Shown here: positions 19,801 through 28,965 of the stretch, in pieces
How positions within the stretch are numbered: the first letter of the stretch is position 1
Layout of the letters: each line of letters opens with the position of its first letter
Assembly (NCBI RefSeq): GCF_000013665.1
Contig: NC_007912.1
Span: 3,775,501 to 3,839,500, forward strand
Direction: 5' to 3'
Source of the DNA: Saccharophagus degradans 2-40
Lineage (GTDB): Bacteria; Pseudomonadota; Gammaproteobacteria; Pseudomonadales; Cellvibrionaceae
DNA length: 64,000 nucleotides
Made by a program: the position numbers and the translations under genes
The notes under the pieces: model-generated
What the model was told of the DNA's origin: nothing
The model's database searches: none
Seen by the model: only the letters and a program-made list of their open reading frames with translations

Positions 19801-19929
19801 ATCCCCTTCGCTACCACCATCGATAGCAGGCGAGCCGCCCTCCATACTGCTATCGCTTGCTCCACCGCCACACCCTACAAGGCACAGCAATACCAAGTAC
19901 ATTACCGCTTTAGCACAGATTATTCGCAC
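16801..19929 (-). CDS. Large lipoprotein glycoside hydrolase-like protein (DUF5060 / DUF4038-type)
   Basis: 1042 residues. The GTG start has an AGGGGTG ribosome site; the leader ends in the lipobox LVGC, so it is probably outer-membrane anchored. An Asp-Pro repeat linker occupies ~47-90. A beta-sandwich of ~150 residues follows, then a DUF5060-like domain (~270-390), a TIM-barrel region with the likely catalytic acid in WNLGEENG (Glu586/Glu587) and PWVVTFTEASG, and a C-terminal sandwich (~900-1025) resembling a carbohydrate-binding or putative collagen-binding domain. The fold suggests an exo- or endo-acting hydrolase on a marine polysaccharide. No CAZy family is assigned. Confidence 0.82.
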   Translation of the reverse strand: MRIICAKAVMYLVLLCLVGCGGGASDSSMEGGSPAIDGGSEGDNSNPDSLPDPDPDPDPDPDPDPDPDPDPDPDPDPDPDPDSDPDPDAGETVDNDDVVEASACVAIEAVNFDQFSGINGFANATTDTKLGLSALQVADRLATAAAIQTYGGDSASVIFKLHTMQESDGESSYSVKVNGTLVGQVQNTRIHGTEIADYSLQTHVVNNQFFAINTGDEIQVEFTNATNGLVVEGETSATSRGRWHSLELCTNGDPVVLEPVEPATGSCEISGDLHTYDRVELLCNGLAAAESEAATFTDYRFNVTFSKGEESIVVPGHFAADAQAADSGAEEGDTWRAYFMPPSAGEWGYNVSFRSGNNIAVSAEANAGTPVASLDGKQGTFTITEGSFTAPDMRARGLLQHKQGERYLRFSKDNTVFIQAGLDSPENIFGYSGFDNTTKYFSASSCKGILHDFEPHLSDWQTGDPTWNNGKGKSLIGLVNYLSGRGVNSVYIMANTVQGDGCDAHPWVNYNDTGTEKTFDVSKLDQWERVLQFMQQKGMLIHIITQEQENDQLLNGGELGLERKLYYRELISRFAHHPALQWNLGEENGNTLDQQKSFAAFFKQTDPYEHAVLMHTYPGEHDLYEGLLGDENFDGPTFQYGGIPNSASNTENVYEKAKTWLNKSTDAGRPWVVTFTEASGANAPQPNTSVEKRQRVFWMWASVMSGGAGFEWYLKNPGAGHAYDLAVEDLREFDEFWLQGGYLATFFRDILQRELNIDLQTLMVANDVTETDSDWVLAKEGEAYVIYLRDGGTSDITLPDNKVYQVIWFNPRTGARYQGDTLQGQGSVPLGVAPNEITLDWALVVYPIADAPQPSGGYVENNGLVVMEAENTPSHLDLWQQLTEVDGYTGDGYIQFNGNEVTNGPAKSPLTYQFTVNTAGNYYLHLRCARETIGDRTDVANDAFIRLEGDFESGAAETPLNYLTTDSKYFGGADNRFVWATGNRLDRDHAKWPVVYNLKAGETYTFTMSGRSKLFKVDRIVFRHESVTKQVAESINNEETLD
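19667..19780. repeat. Hexanucleotide microsatellite encoding the (Asp-Pro)n linker
   Basis: About nineteen near-perfect tandem copies of GGGTCT (plus strand) run across 19667-19780, with one GAGTCT variant near the 5' end. Read on the minus strand they encode Asp-Pro repeats in the lipoprotein linker. Because the unit is 6 bp, copy-number change keeps the frame and only alters linker length. Long Gly-Ser, Leu-Gly and Gln-Thr frames over it are shadows. Confidence 0.95.
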
Positions 19930-20157
19930 GCTTACACCCCTATACCGTCATTTTGAAATTACGGGCGAGTATAAAAGGTGGGGCTTTTTTAAAAGGAGGC
20001 GTGGTTATCACTTCGGATAACAACCTAGATGGCCTGACCGATAATAGGCGCATTTATGATGCAGTTTGCCTTATTTACGCTAGATCATTGGTGAGACAAA
20101 CCGCCAACAAAACCTTTAGCCCACTCTTACAGCACGACACTAGGCATACAGAATCGG

Positions 20158-21255
20158 CTAGCTAGGAACATCACTGACACTCACCTCAGCCTCTGCCGCA
20201 TTCACAATTTCGCCAGCCCTTTCTTTATCGGCCTGTGTCGAATCGACACCATCTTGATCGGCACCAGCCTTTGGGGAAAAGACTAGCTCGGTATAAAGCG
20301 AAAAGTGGTCGGAACCGATAGAAGGCAACCGCTGCATTTTCTTTAACGTAAAGTGCTCGCTGTGAAATAAATGATCCAGCGGCCACCTTAGAAAAAAATA
20401 GCCCGCATGAAATGTATTAAACATTCCACGCCCAACACGCGGGTCGAGTAACCCACTAATTTTTCGAAACAGACGCGTAGTTGTAGACCAAGCAACATCG
20501 TTTAAATCGCCCGTTACAACAATTGGCCCTTGTGTTTGCGCCACGCGCTTTGCCACAACCAACAACTCAGTATCGCGCTCGGTAGACTCTGCATTTTCTG
20601 TGGGGCTGGGTGGCGCAGGGTGCAAACAATGTAGCCTTACCTTGCTGCCGCACTGGAGCGAAACGGTCACATGCACAGATGGAACATCCTCTTCCACCAA
20701 AAACGCTAACTCTTGCTTAATAAAAGGTAATTTTGAATAGACGTGCATGCCGTACAGGTTGTCGAGCGGGCACTTTACCGTATGAGGCATAGCAGGCTCC
20801 AGCACGCTTAACTGCTCTTCCCACCACGCATCCGTTTCTAAGGTTACGAGAATATCGGGCTTATATTCTTTAACCAACGCAATAAGTGCCGCGCTGTTTC
20901 GATTGGTTTTAAGCACATTAGAAGTGATAACACTTAGCGAGCTATTACCGCTTGCTAACGGCGCGATTTTTACTTCCTTGCGCCAAAAAGGTGTGTAAGG
21001 CAGCACCCAACACAGCTGGACTACCACACAAATCAGCGTTGCGGCCAACATAACCAATGCAGCAACAGATTCACTGGTAGGAAAAAGGAGGTGAGCGATA
21101 GCTAAGGCCGAAGCCAAAAAAAGTATTTGTAACCTAGGAAAATCTAGCCCGCGCACACTCCAATGGGTGATTCTCACTAGCGGCAGCACAGTGGCTAAAA
21201 CAATAATTAACGTACAAACACTCAGTAGTATCAACATGTAAAGGTCACGAATCAT
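20158..21255 (-). CDS. Endonuclease/exonuclease/phosphatase (EEP) family membrane protein
   Basis: 365 residues. Three N-terminal transmembrane helices (~1-100) are followed by an EEP domain with the expected metal and catalytic elements: TSNVLKTNRNS, VTLETD, HCLHPAPP, VTGDLNDV and a terminal GSDHFSLY. The domain would face the periplasm or cytoplasm and hydrolyse phosphodiester bonds in nucleic acid, lipids or inositol phosphates; the substrate is not evident. A ~45-residue acidic tail rich in Ala/Asp/Glu follows. A 228-bp gap separates it from the downstream lipoprotein gene on the same strand. Confidence 0.87.
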   Translation of the reverse strand: MIRDLYMLILLSVCTLIIVLATVLPLVRITHWSVRGLDFPRLQILFLASALAIAHLLFPTSESVAALVMLAATLICVVVQLCWVLPYTPFWRKEVKIAPLASGNSSLSVITSNVLKTNRNSAALIALVKEYKPDILVTLETDAWWEEQLSVLEPAMPHTVKCPLDNLYGMHVYSKLPFIKQELAFLVEEDVPSVHVTVSLQCGSKVRLHCLHPAPPSPTENAESTERDTELLVVAKRVAQTQGPIVVTGDLNDVAWSTTTRLFRKISGLLDPRVGRGMFNTFHAGYFFLRWPLDHLFHSEHFTLKKMQRLPSIGSDHFSLYTELVFSPKAGADQDGVDSTQADKERAGEIVNAAEAEVSVSDVPS

Positions 21256-21439
21256 ACAATTTGAAGAGCCCTATACTACCACGAGTAAAAAAACATCCTT
21301 AAAAAAATACTCTAAACGAGATATACGTTTACTTACATACACCTATCACACACCTATTGCACGTTTTGTTCGCGCATCATAATCAACAGCACTTGTAAAA
21401 CATGCGCCTAAATAACATGCGCTTAAAGCGATAACCAAC

Positions 21440-21479
21440 AACCTCTAGCCACACCAATAAACAGGCGTGGCTAGAGGTT
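21440..21479 (-). terminator. Strong 13-bp hairpin after the esterase gene
   Basis: 21440-21452 pairs perfectly with 21467-21479 around a 14-nt loop, ending 11 bp from the esterase stop. A T-rich but not continuous tail (GTTGTTGGTTAT) follows on the minus strand. It is probably a terminator or 3'-stabilising hairpin. Confidence 0.6.
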
Positions 21480-21490
21480 AGAAAGTTGGC

Positions 21491-22615
21491 TTATTGATCC
21501 TTCAACAATTCGAACACCTGCCCCTCTTGGCTTACAGCCATAATCATTGGCCCTTCAACTTGCTCAATAAAAGTTAAGTTAATATTCGCACCCTCATAAT
21601 AAAATTCTGTTTCTGAACTTGCGAAAAAACTCAGCGTTGGAGCGCCCACCTGGCTAAGCATTAGCTTTTTGCTTTCGAAAGATATAACAATGGGCGGAAT
21701 ACTTGGATGAATGGTATAGCTGCCAGCGTAATTAGCAACAATCGCATCATCCAATTTTAGGCGCGGGCGTTTAAATACATGCTGTAAGCCGTAGGTAAAC
21801 CCAGGCGCATTAATTCCACCGTGACCAACGTGGGGAACAACTTTCGTTTTAATACGCAGCCCTTTTAAGTTCGCATCTTTAAGCTGATTGGAGAAGTCCG
21901 TGACCAATGGTTTATTAAACTCTAAACCGCCCACACCTAAAAATAGGCGCTTACCTTTTAGCGCTTTACTACCGTTTAGCTCGGCAAGCTTGGCTTGAAA
22001 ATACGTTTGCTCGGCAATATAAGGGGCAGAGAGCGCGATATAGCCGTCAAACAATTCCGGCTTTTCTAAAAGCGCAATGGTTGCAAATAAACCGCCTAGT
22101 GAGCTGCCAATAAGCGTGCGGTGACTATTCGCTCTGTATTTTGTTTCCACAAACGGAATAATTTCAGACTCTAACGCCTCTAAAAATAAGCTCGCGCCAC
22201 CGCTTAATGGTTGGTTTGGGGCTGGCGTATAGGTGAAATCACGAAACCTTAGCTGCTCTGGCACCGCCCCTTCGCCAGACCAAGTAATGGCAGCAATAAT
22301 ACTGTTAGGCGTTTGCCCATCATATGTGAGGTTACCCAATACATCTGCACTCGACGTAAAGTGCCACTGACCATCTAGCACATAAATAACAGGGTATTGC
22401 GCCTCGCTATTTTGCTCATAGCCGCCGGGCAACCGAATACGCACTTCGTACTGCTGATCAACAATTTGCGAATAATATTGGTGAACTTTGGCGCCGGGGT
22501 AAATAAAGTCTGCCGTTTCTTCAAATGCCGGTACGGCTGTGTCCGCAGTTGCATGCATACCCAGCCCGCATAATGCAAAGCAGAACGGGGTGAAATATTT
22601 CATCATTTTTTTCAT
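21491..22615 (-). CDS. Secreted alpha/beta-hydrolase, esterase D / enterochelin-esterase-like
   Basis: 374 residues with a signal peptide ending ATA-DT (~residue 25). The esterase fold contains YPVIYVLDGQWHF, the nucleophile elbow IGSSLGG (Ser ~171) and a late His in PHVGHGG. The family includes carbohydrate acetyl- and feruloyl-esterases and siderophore esterases. In this neighbourhood a polysaccharide deacylase is plausible but unproven. A C-terminal region of ~90 residues after the hydrolase core resembles the extra domain seen in related esterases. Confidence 0.88.
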   Translation of the reverse strand: MKKMMKYFTPFCFALCGLGMHATADTAVPAFEETADFIYPGAKVHQYYSQIVDQQYEVRIRLPGGYEQNSEAQYPVIYVLDGQWHFTSSADVLGNLTYDGQTPNSIIAAITWSGEGAVPEQLRFRDFTYTPAPNQPLSGGASLFLEALESEIIPFVETKYRANSHRTLIGSSLGGLFATIALLEKPELFDGYIALSAPYIAEQTYFQAKLAELNGSKALKGKRLFLGVGGLEFNKPLVTDFSNQLKDANLKGLRIKTKVVPHVGHGGINAPGFTYGLQHVFKRPRLKLDDAIVANYAGSYTIHPSIPPIVISFESKKLMLSQVGAPTLSFFASSETEFYYEGANINLTFIEQVEGPMIMAVSQEGQVFELLKDQ

Positions 22616-23090
22616 GTGCTAGTCCTTTATCAGTCCATTATTTAACTTTCATTTCAAATACAACGCCCTACAGCACAACATGGTCGTCGCGCCACTACTT
22701 GTAAGCGTTAAGAGGGAAAATTACAGATAAAAATGTGAGCTGAGCGAATAAAGTGCCTAACGGATGCTGTAAATGTTGAAAGGTAAAATCAGATTAGGAG
22801 TGGAACGCCACACAACTCTCCTGCTCTACAACAGAACGTTAAAGCGATACAAAATGCAAATACACCAAAATGTACAAATAAGACTCGAGCACTAGAGAAT
22901 GATAGTGCCGTTTTCATTTACCAACGGTTGGCACAATTCTGGCTTGCACGTACATACACAATAGCGCTTAATTAAAAATACCGCGCTAAATATGCTAACC
23001 GCGACATCAATTCCACCAAGCCTGCGCCAATTCGCAACTTTTGCCACCAAAACAATGACTAGCGCGTCAAGCGCGCCCAAGGAAAGCGTC
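22616..23090. other. 475-bp intergenic region between esterase and MscS genes
   Basis: Divergent spacer that should contain promoters for the esterase (minus) and the channel operon (plus). An open frame upstream of the MscS start continues the same frame but lacks a signal peptide and ribosome site. I see no repeat or structured element. Confidence 0.5.
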
Positions 23091-24515
23091 ATGAAACTTA
23101 CACACATCCTTGTCATTCTTACAATTTGCATACCCTTTTCAAGCACCCTTGCGCAAAATGACTCCCCCAAAGAGCATAAGCCTCCTGCGCATACAGAAAA
23201 AAGCATTCACGAAGCAAGTATAGAAAATGTCTCTCGCATCATTGAGGTGGAAGACGGACCTAGTGACGAAAAACTCAAAAAACGATTGCAATCAATTCTT
23301 CAAAGCTCAGAAAAATACCAAAATTTAGAGGTTAGGGTCGCCAATGGCTTGGTTACTATTTACGCGATAGCAGATAACGAAAAAGACGTAGATTGGGCTG
23401 GTGACATAGCGAAGAATATTGAAGGCGTAGTAGCGGTTATTAATAACATTTCAACCCCTAAACAAGATTATTTCACGTTAGCCCCTGTGCGAGCTGAGCT
23501 ACTAGCAGTTTGGATAAAATGCCTAGAAGCAGTGCCTCTTGTGATAATTGGCGCCCTCATACTTTCTACATTTATTTTTATTTCACGCTATAGCTCTTAT
23601 ATCTTAGACAAGCCCATCAACTACTTATCTCAAAGCGAGTTAATTCGTATTGTTTTAAAACGTGTCATCTCCACGCTTATTATCATAGTCGGGTTTTACT
23701 TTTTTCTTAAAACGGCCGGCCTTACCCAATTTGCACTAGCTATAATTAGCGGCACGGGTGTAATTGGTTTGGTGCTAGGTTTTGCTTTTCGCGACATAGC
23801 CGAAAACTTTATATCAAGCTTGCTGCTTAGCGTGCAGCGTCCATTTAGGCTTGGCGATGTGGTAGAGGTAAGTGGCCACAAAGGTATTGTAAGAAAAGTA
23901 ACCGCCAGAGGAACAACATTAGTAGATTTTGATGGCAACCACATACAAATACCTAATGCAATTGTATATAAAAATATTATTCAGAACTTCACTGCCAACC
24001 CTAATCAGCGCGGCAAATTTATTATTGGCATTGGCTACGACGCGAGCGTACAAGGCGCGCAAACAATCGCTGTGGGGGTAGTGCAAAATCATTTCGCCGT
24101 TTTGCAGGACCCAGAACCTCAAGTACTTATAGATCAACTAGGCTCGTCAACTATTAACCTACAAATTTTCTTTTGGGTAAACGGCCATGAATATAGTCTA
24201 CCCAAGGTTTCATCCATGCTCATGCGCCAAGTTATGCGAGAATTCGAACGCAACGGAATATCAATGCCCGACGACGCACGAGAAATAATATTCCCTGAAG
24301 GTGTGCCTGTTTTTATGCAAGGTGAAAAAACGTCCCTCACAAATCAAGCCTCGCCCCCTCTGTCATCCTCCCATCAGATACCACGTAACGCGCCCATAGA
24401 AAAAGACATATCACCCAATAACGAACAAGAAGACCTTAGTAGCGACAACCTAGATATTCAACGCCAAGCAGATATGGCAAGAGACCCAGAAGAAGGGGCG
24501 AGTATAATCAAATGA
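23091..24515 (+). CDS. MscS-family mechanosensitive channel with N-terminal BON domain
   Basis: 474 residues from the ATG at 23091, chosen over the upstream frame start (22992) because AAGGAAAG lies before it and the protein then starts with a signal peptide (MKLTHILVILTICIPFSSTLA). A BON domain (~60-120, VRVANGLVTIYAIAD) is followed by membrane helices and the MscS pore and beta-domain (GVIGLVLGFAFRDIAENFIS; FRLGDVVEV; VDFDGNHIQIPN). It should act as a small-conductance osmotic safety valve. The C-terminal ~60 residues are acidic and disordered. It is coupled to the next gene by ATGA. Confidence 0.92.
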   Translation: MKLTHILVILTICIPFSSTLAQNDSPKEHKPPAHTEKSIHEASIENVSRIIEVEDGPSDEKLKKRLQSILQSSEKYQNLEVRVANGLVTIYAIADNEKDVDWAGDIAKNIEGVVAVINNISTPKQDYFTLAPVRAELLAVWIKCLEAVPLVIIGALILSTFIFISRYSSYILDKPINYLSQSELIRIVLKRVISTLIIIVGFYFFLKTAGLTQFALAIISGTGVIGLVLGFAFRDIAENFISSLLLSVQRPFRLGDVVEVSGHKGIVRKVTARGTTLVDFDGNHIQIPNAIVYKNIIQNFTANPNQRGKFIIGIGYDASVQGAQTIAVGVVQNHFAVLQDPEPQVLIDQLGSSTINLQIFFWVNGHEYSLPKVSSMLMRQVMREFERNGISMPDDAREIIFPEGVPVFMQGEKTSLTNQASPPLSSSHQIPRNAPIEKDISPNNEQEDLSSDNLDIQRQADMARDPEEGASIIK

Positions 24516-25756
24516 AAGCACACATGAGTATTGAAGCGATTTTATTTCACACAAAAAAAGTCACTAAAAACTTATCGTTCCGCTGTCTGCTATATTGTGT
24601 ATTCGCCCTAACCGCGTTCTTCACGGGTTCGCTACTAGAACCTTTTGTGCCTAACGAAATAAAAGACCTTGTTACACCACAGGGCTTAAAAGGGCTTTTA
24701 ACCATACTTGCATCCAGCATGCTTGCTGTAACCACCTTTTCACTTTCTATTCTAGTCCAAGCCTATGCCACAGTGGCTACAACTGCTACACCGCGTGCAA
24801 GCAAACTCATTATGGAGAATGACACAGCGCAAAACGCTCTGGGGACATTTATCGGGGCCTTTTTATTCAGTGTGATTGGCTTAATAGGGATAAGCTCAAA
24901 CTATTACCAAGAGAATATGGTGGTTGTACTATTTCTATTTACCGTAGTAATGATTTTTTTAATAATAATTATGCTGTTGCGATGGATCGACCAACTCTCC
25001 AAGCTAGGCCGCATAGACGAAACTATTGACGTACTTGAGCAAGCGCTCGCGGAAGCAATAGACACACGCAGCAATTTCCCCGCGCTGAACGCCAATATAC
25101 TAACTCTACCCCAAGAAGATCTAGGCAAAGATAAATGCAGAATCTATTCCGCTAAAGTGGGTCACGTACAGCACATCGACCTACCAAAATTAAACGCACT
25201 TGCAGCCAAACTTAATTTAAAAATTTACATTACTGTAGGGCCCGGAGACTTCGTAGACAGTATTACCCCAATGGCGTATATAGATGGTGACTGCAGCGAG
25301 GAAACCCAGCAATGTGTAGTAGACGCTCTAAGCATAGGTAACACGCGAACCTTTTCACAAGACCCTCGCTACGGGCTAATCGTACTTTCTGAAATTGCCC
25401 TTCGTGCATTATCGCCCTCGACGAATGATCCTGGTACTGCAATTCAAATACTTAGCAGCTACGTTAAAGCTATTAAACTTTGGGATACAAATACCAGTAA
25501 AAACCACAGGTCGCTTAAAAATGATCGTGCAAGCATTAAATTTGAACACGTATATATGTACCCAATACAGGAGTCAGACCTGTTTGAAGATATGTTTGCA
25601 GCTTTATTACCCGCAGCGATGCCCCACAAGATTGTGACTGATAAAATCAGAAAGTCATTACTAAGCTTTCAGCAGCTAAACAATAAAAAAATTACCGACT
25701 GCGCAAACGATTGGCTTAATAAACTAAACGCGCACAGCAACAGCCTACGGCACTAA
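24512..25756 (+). CDS. DUF2254 family membrane protein
   Basis: 414 residues with four N-terminal helices (~20-155) and a soluble C-terminal domain of ~250 residues containing the DUF2254 signature region TFSLSILVQAYATVATTATPR and SPSTNDPGTA. No biochemical role is established for the family as far as I know. Its start overlaps the MscS stop (ATGA), so the two are translated together, which suggests a shared role in membrane or osmotic stress. Confidence 0.88.
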   Translation: MKAHMSIEAILFHTKKVTKNLSFRCLLYCVFALTAFFTGSLLEPFVPNEIKDLVTPQGLKGLLTILASSMLAVTTFSLSILVQAYATVATTATPRASKLIMENDTAQNALGTFIGAFLFSVIGLIGISSNYYQENMVVVLFLFTVVMIFLIIIMLLRWIDQLSKLGRIDETIDVLEQALAEAIDTRSNFPALNANILTLPQEDLGKDKCRIYSAKVGHVQHIDLPKLNALAAKLNLKIYITVGPGDFVDSITPMAYIDGDCSEETQQCVVDALSIGNTRTFSQDPRYGLIVLSEIALRALSPSTNDPGTAIQILSSYVKAIKLWDTNTSKNHRSLKNDRASIKFEHVYMYPIQESDLFEDMFAALLPAAMPHKIVTDKIRKSLLSFQQLNNKKITDCANDWLNKLNAHSNSLRH

Positions 25757-25841
25757 TCCACAATATTAACCAACCGCCAAAAAGTCGTTCCAGCCCGAAT
25801 TATTATTAGCACAAAACACATTCGCTAAACCTTATACGCAC

Positions 25842-25866
25842 AAAAAAGCCCGCGGTAGCGGGCTTT
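25842..25866. terminator. Terminator between DUF2254 and TonB-receptor genes
   Basis: AAAGCCCGC (25845-25853) pairs with GCGGGCTTT (25858-25866) around the tetraloop GGTA. On the minus strand the stem is followed by TTTTTT, a classical terminator for the receptor gene. On the plus strand it can also serve the MscS/DUF2254 operon. Confidence 0.88.
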
Positions 25867-25871
25867 GAGTG

Positions 25872-25900
25872 TCTCGGCATGAGGATCACCCACGCCGAGA
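25872..25900 (+). other. Hairpin containing the MS2 coat-protein operator core
   Basis: TCTCGGC (25872-25878) pairs with GCCGAGA (25894-25900). Inside, the plus-strand core ATGAGGATCACCCA (25879-25892) equals the upper part of the phage MS2 RNA operator C-variant: AUCA tetraloop, GG/CC stem and bulged A. One A·C mismatch interrupts the lower stem. It lies in the 3' region of both convergent genes. Confidence 0.55.
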
Positions 25901-25923
25901 AAGAGCTTTAAACTTAGTAACGA

Positions 25924-28900
25924 TTAAAACTTAGCTTTAACACCTACGAATATACGTGGGCCGTAGCTGTTTAGCTCGCCTAAGTTGTCGCGGCTGTAGA
26001 AGTATTGCTTTTTAGGCTCATCAAACAAGTTGATAGCTTCTAAGCTTAACTTCACGTTTTTGGTTAGCTTGTAAGAAACACGCGCTTCCCACACACCCAC
26101 ATCGCTAACATAACGCAAACGCGTACCATTGCTTGTGTATGGCTGGAAGTACTCGCTGCGGTACTTATAGATTAAGCTCGTGTCTAACTCACCAATTTGG
26201 TAGTAGATCTGACCAGAGAATACATTCTCAGAGAAGCCTGGTACGTTACCAGGCTCCACTATACCAATGTATTCCTCAACGATATTGCCATCCTCATCCG
26301 TCTTAGTGATATCACCGTAGTTGCTATCTTCGAACTCGAAATCTGAGATCGCGTGGTTGAAGCTACCCTTCACACCCAAGCCACTCCAGTAGCCAGGCAA
26401 GTAAGAGAAGTTGTGTGAAGCGTTAAGCTCAAAACCAGTTAAGTTACTCGTTTCTTCGTTCGTGCTAACAAGATCAAATTCTGCTTGAGTGCTAACACCG
26501 TCTATTAAGAAACTCTCAGTAGTGCGAATGGTTTCGAAACCACCCTGGAATTTCTTATGGTAAACACCGAAACCTAACATAGTATCGTCGTTCGCATACC
26601 ACTCGATAGCGGCGTCAAAGTTCCACGAAGTAAGCGGCTGCATATTGGGATTGCCGTCGCCATCAACACTATCGATTAACTGATTTACGTCGGTAATATC
26701 GTCTTCGGTGTTCTCATCGAAATCACGCTTGTAACCAAGATCAGCAGGATCTGGGCGTGATAGACCACGATAGACAGCACCACGTAACATCAAGTTATCA
26801 GTAAGGTCTGCAATCACGTTTACGCTAGGCAACAACTCAGTGTAATCGCCACCTGCAGTTACTTGCTCTGTATCTCCGGTACGCTCTAACTTCAAAGTGC
26901 CAGAATCGTTTGTTACAACGTTAAATGCTGTACGGTAACCCACAGATTCAACTTCTGTTTGCACTACACGTACACCAAAGTTACCGCGAACAGGAGTGTT
27001 AGCAAGTGAAGTTTCAAAGTCCGCCATTACGTACGCAGCAGTAGTCATTTCGGTAACGTCTGTAACTTGAGAGGTACCATCTTCTAGCTCAGGGTACTCC
27101 AAACTTTCACCGCGATAATTTGCAATCATTTGAGCGGCACATACAGTGTCAAACGTCGCCCAACTATTCGAACTACCAACCACGCTGCCGTCACTAGCAA
27201 GTTGAGTAACTAAATCGCCGCTTCGCTCGCTACTTAGGAAGTTACTTTCTGGGAAATCGATAGCACATGCTGTATTCACCGCAGATATCGCTGCAACATC
27301 TAACGCTTTCGTCTCCGGGTTAACGTTATTGCGATCAACTTCGAATTCATTACGCGCGCTACCCAAGTCTAGGTATTCTAGCTCTGAGTATCGTATACCA
27401 CCCTTAACAGATGTAATAAAATCTGTGCTCACACGCCAATCAATATCCGCTCGGAATGCGGTAGCAGTGTTAGTTCGGTCAACATCATTATCTATTCGTA
27501 CACGATATTCATCTGAGAATACGGCATGATCGGTAACGTCAAAATCTAACACAGCATATTGGAGAATACCTGAATCCATATCCCAAGCAACCAAAGGACG
27601 GTAAGAAGATGAGTCACCATTCACATCACCGTTGTTCGATTGAGTACGCAATAAATACTGCACTTCTTCACGAGTCGTTTCAGAGAAAGAGTAATCACCA
27701 GAAATAGTAATGTCGTCGGTTAGCTCGTAAGCAACATTCAAACCATAACCCAAATACTCTTCAGTACGAGAGTATGTCTCGCTGTTAGATTCGATAGCAG
27801 TTTCGCCAGCCCAACTAGTAACGGCACCAGTACTGCTAATTACAACAGCCTGATCAGTGATGCCTGGCGTAACACGCCTCATGTTAGCGAAGTTTAAGTC
27901 GTGACGCTGCTCAGCTTGAACACGCTTCGACTGCTGCACATCTAAATTAATATCTAGCTTATCTGTAGGCTGGAACTGAATCGCAGCAAAAACCGCATCA
28001 CGCTCATCAGCCGTATCATTTTGACGGTAGCCATTAGAGCTAGGGGCAAAGCCGTAAGGGCTGCCATCATTTACAGCCTTACCCGTTTCAGGATCTTTCG
28101 TAGTGTTATAGGTGCCACCAGAATTGCAATCGCCGCTGCTCGTGCGATAAAAACCAGCACTAATATCTGGATCATACAAACAAGCATACAAAGATGAACC
28201 ACTCGGGCTAGAAGAACGCATCTCAGATTCTGGCTGAGAAATATCACTCTTCTGGTAACCCAAAGACACACCCAAAGCGGCATCACCAATTTCGAACTGA
28301 TCAATATAGCTTACCGTGCCACGGAAGCCCAAGTTACCGTTCATTGGGTCGTCAATATTTGCTTGATTAGGGTTGAAGTTTAATTTGGCATCAACCTGGA
28401 TACGTTGCTTACCGTATTCCAAAGGCTTAACAGTTTCTAATGCAATCAAACCAGCAACACCACCTTCAATTAGGCTGGCGTCTTGGGTTTTGTAAATTGC
28501 AATTTTGTTTACTAATTCAGATGGGAACTGAGAGAAGTTAACAGAACGGTCACCACTACCATTGGTAGCACCGCGGCCGTTAAAGGTAGTGGCGCTCAAG
28601 TATGGGCCAAGACCACGAATAGAAATTTCGGTTGCGCCGCCGTTCTCACGGTGAGAAGCAGCACCTGTAATATTCTCTAACGCCTCACCAATAGAAAGCG
28701 CTGGCATATCACCAATATCGGTAGCAGATAAACCATCAACAATAGTGGTGGAATTGCGTTTAATATCGATCGTAGATTGGATTGTTGCGCGCGTGCCGGT
28801 AACAACAACTTCTTCAAGCTGACCTTCCGACTCCTGTGCATGCGCAACGTTAATACAGGACACAGCAGCGATAGCACTTACTAGAAGCGACTTTCTAAAG

Positions 28901-28965
28901 CGTCCGTTACTAGGGGTTCTCTCGGTTGTATTCACTTGTCTAGCCTCTTTATTGTTATTGCGCAT
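25924..28965 (-). CDS. TonB-dependent receptor (probable oligosaccharide importer)
   Basis: About 1013 residues from the ATG at 28965, preferred over the frame start at 29034 because a perfect GGAGG lies 6 nt upstream. A long signal peptide ends NVAHA-QE. A TonB-box/plug start (QLEEVVVTGTRATI), plug domain (IGEALENITG, SIRGLGPYLSATTFNGR) and 22-strand barrel ending FVGVKAKF follow. It resembles the large carbohydrate-type receptors of polysaccharide degraders and should pull oligosaccharides across the outer membrane with TonB/ExbBD. It heads the beta-glucan hydrolase region with its own long upstream spacer. Confidence 0.93.
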   Translation of the reverse strand: MRNNNKEARQVNTTERTPSNGRFRKSLLVSAIAAVSCINVAHAQESEGQLEEVVVTGTRATIQSTIDIKRNSTTIVDGLSATDIGDMPALSIGEALENITGAASHRENGGATEISIRGLGPYLSATTFNGRGATNGSGDRSVNFSQFPSELVNKIAIYKTQDASLIEGGVAGLIALETVKPLEYGKQRIQVDAKLNFNPNQANIDDPMNGNLGFRGTVSYIDQFEIGDAALGVSLGYQKSDISQPESEMRSSSPSGSSLYACLYDPDISAGFYRTSSGDCNSGGTYNTTKDPETGKAVNDGSPYGFAPSSNGYRQNDTADERDAVFAAIQFQPTDKLDINLDVQQSKRVQAEQRHDLNFANMRRVTPGITDQAVVISSTGAVTSWAGETAIESNSETYSRTEEYLGYGLNVAYELTDDITISGDYSFSETTREEVQYLLRTQSNNGDVNGDSSSYRPLVAWDMDSGILQYAVLDFDVTDHAVFSDEYRVRIDNDVDRTNTATAFRADIDWRVSTDFITSVKGGIRYSELEYLDLGSARNEFEVDRNNVNPETKALDVAAISAVNTACAIDFPESNFLSSERSGDLVTQLASDGSVVGSSNSWATFDTVCAAQMIANYRGESLEYPELEDGTSQVTDVTEMTTAAYVMADFETSLANTPVRGNFGVRVVQTEVESVGYRTAFNVVTNDSGTLKLERTGDTEQVTAGGDYTELLPSVNVIADLTDNLMLRGAVYRGLSRPDPADLGYKRDFDENTEDDITDVNQLIDSVDGDGNPNMQPLTSWNFDAAIEWYANDDTMLGFGVYHKKFQGGFETIRTTESFLIDGVSTQAEFDLVSTNEETSNLTGFELNASHNFSYLPGYWSGLGVKGSFNHAISDFEFEDSNYGDITKTDEDGNIVEEYIGIVEPGNVPGFSENVFSGQIYYQIGELDTSLIYKYRSEYFQPYTSNGTRLRYVSDVGVWEARVSYKLTKNVKLSLEAINLFDEPKKQYFYSRDNLGELNSYGPRIFVGVKAKF

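Noticed and set aside
19544-20020. Open frames of Gly-Ser, Leu-Gly or Gln-Thr repeats over the hexamer array
   Set aside because: They are shadows of the (Asp-Pro)n linker of the minus-strand lipoprotein; no ribosome site or domain outside the repeat.
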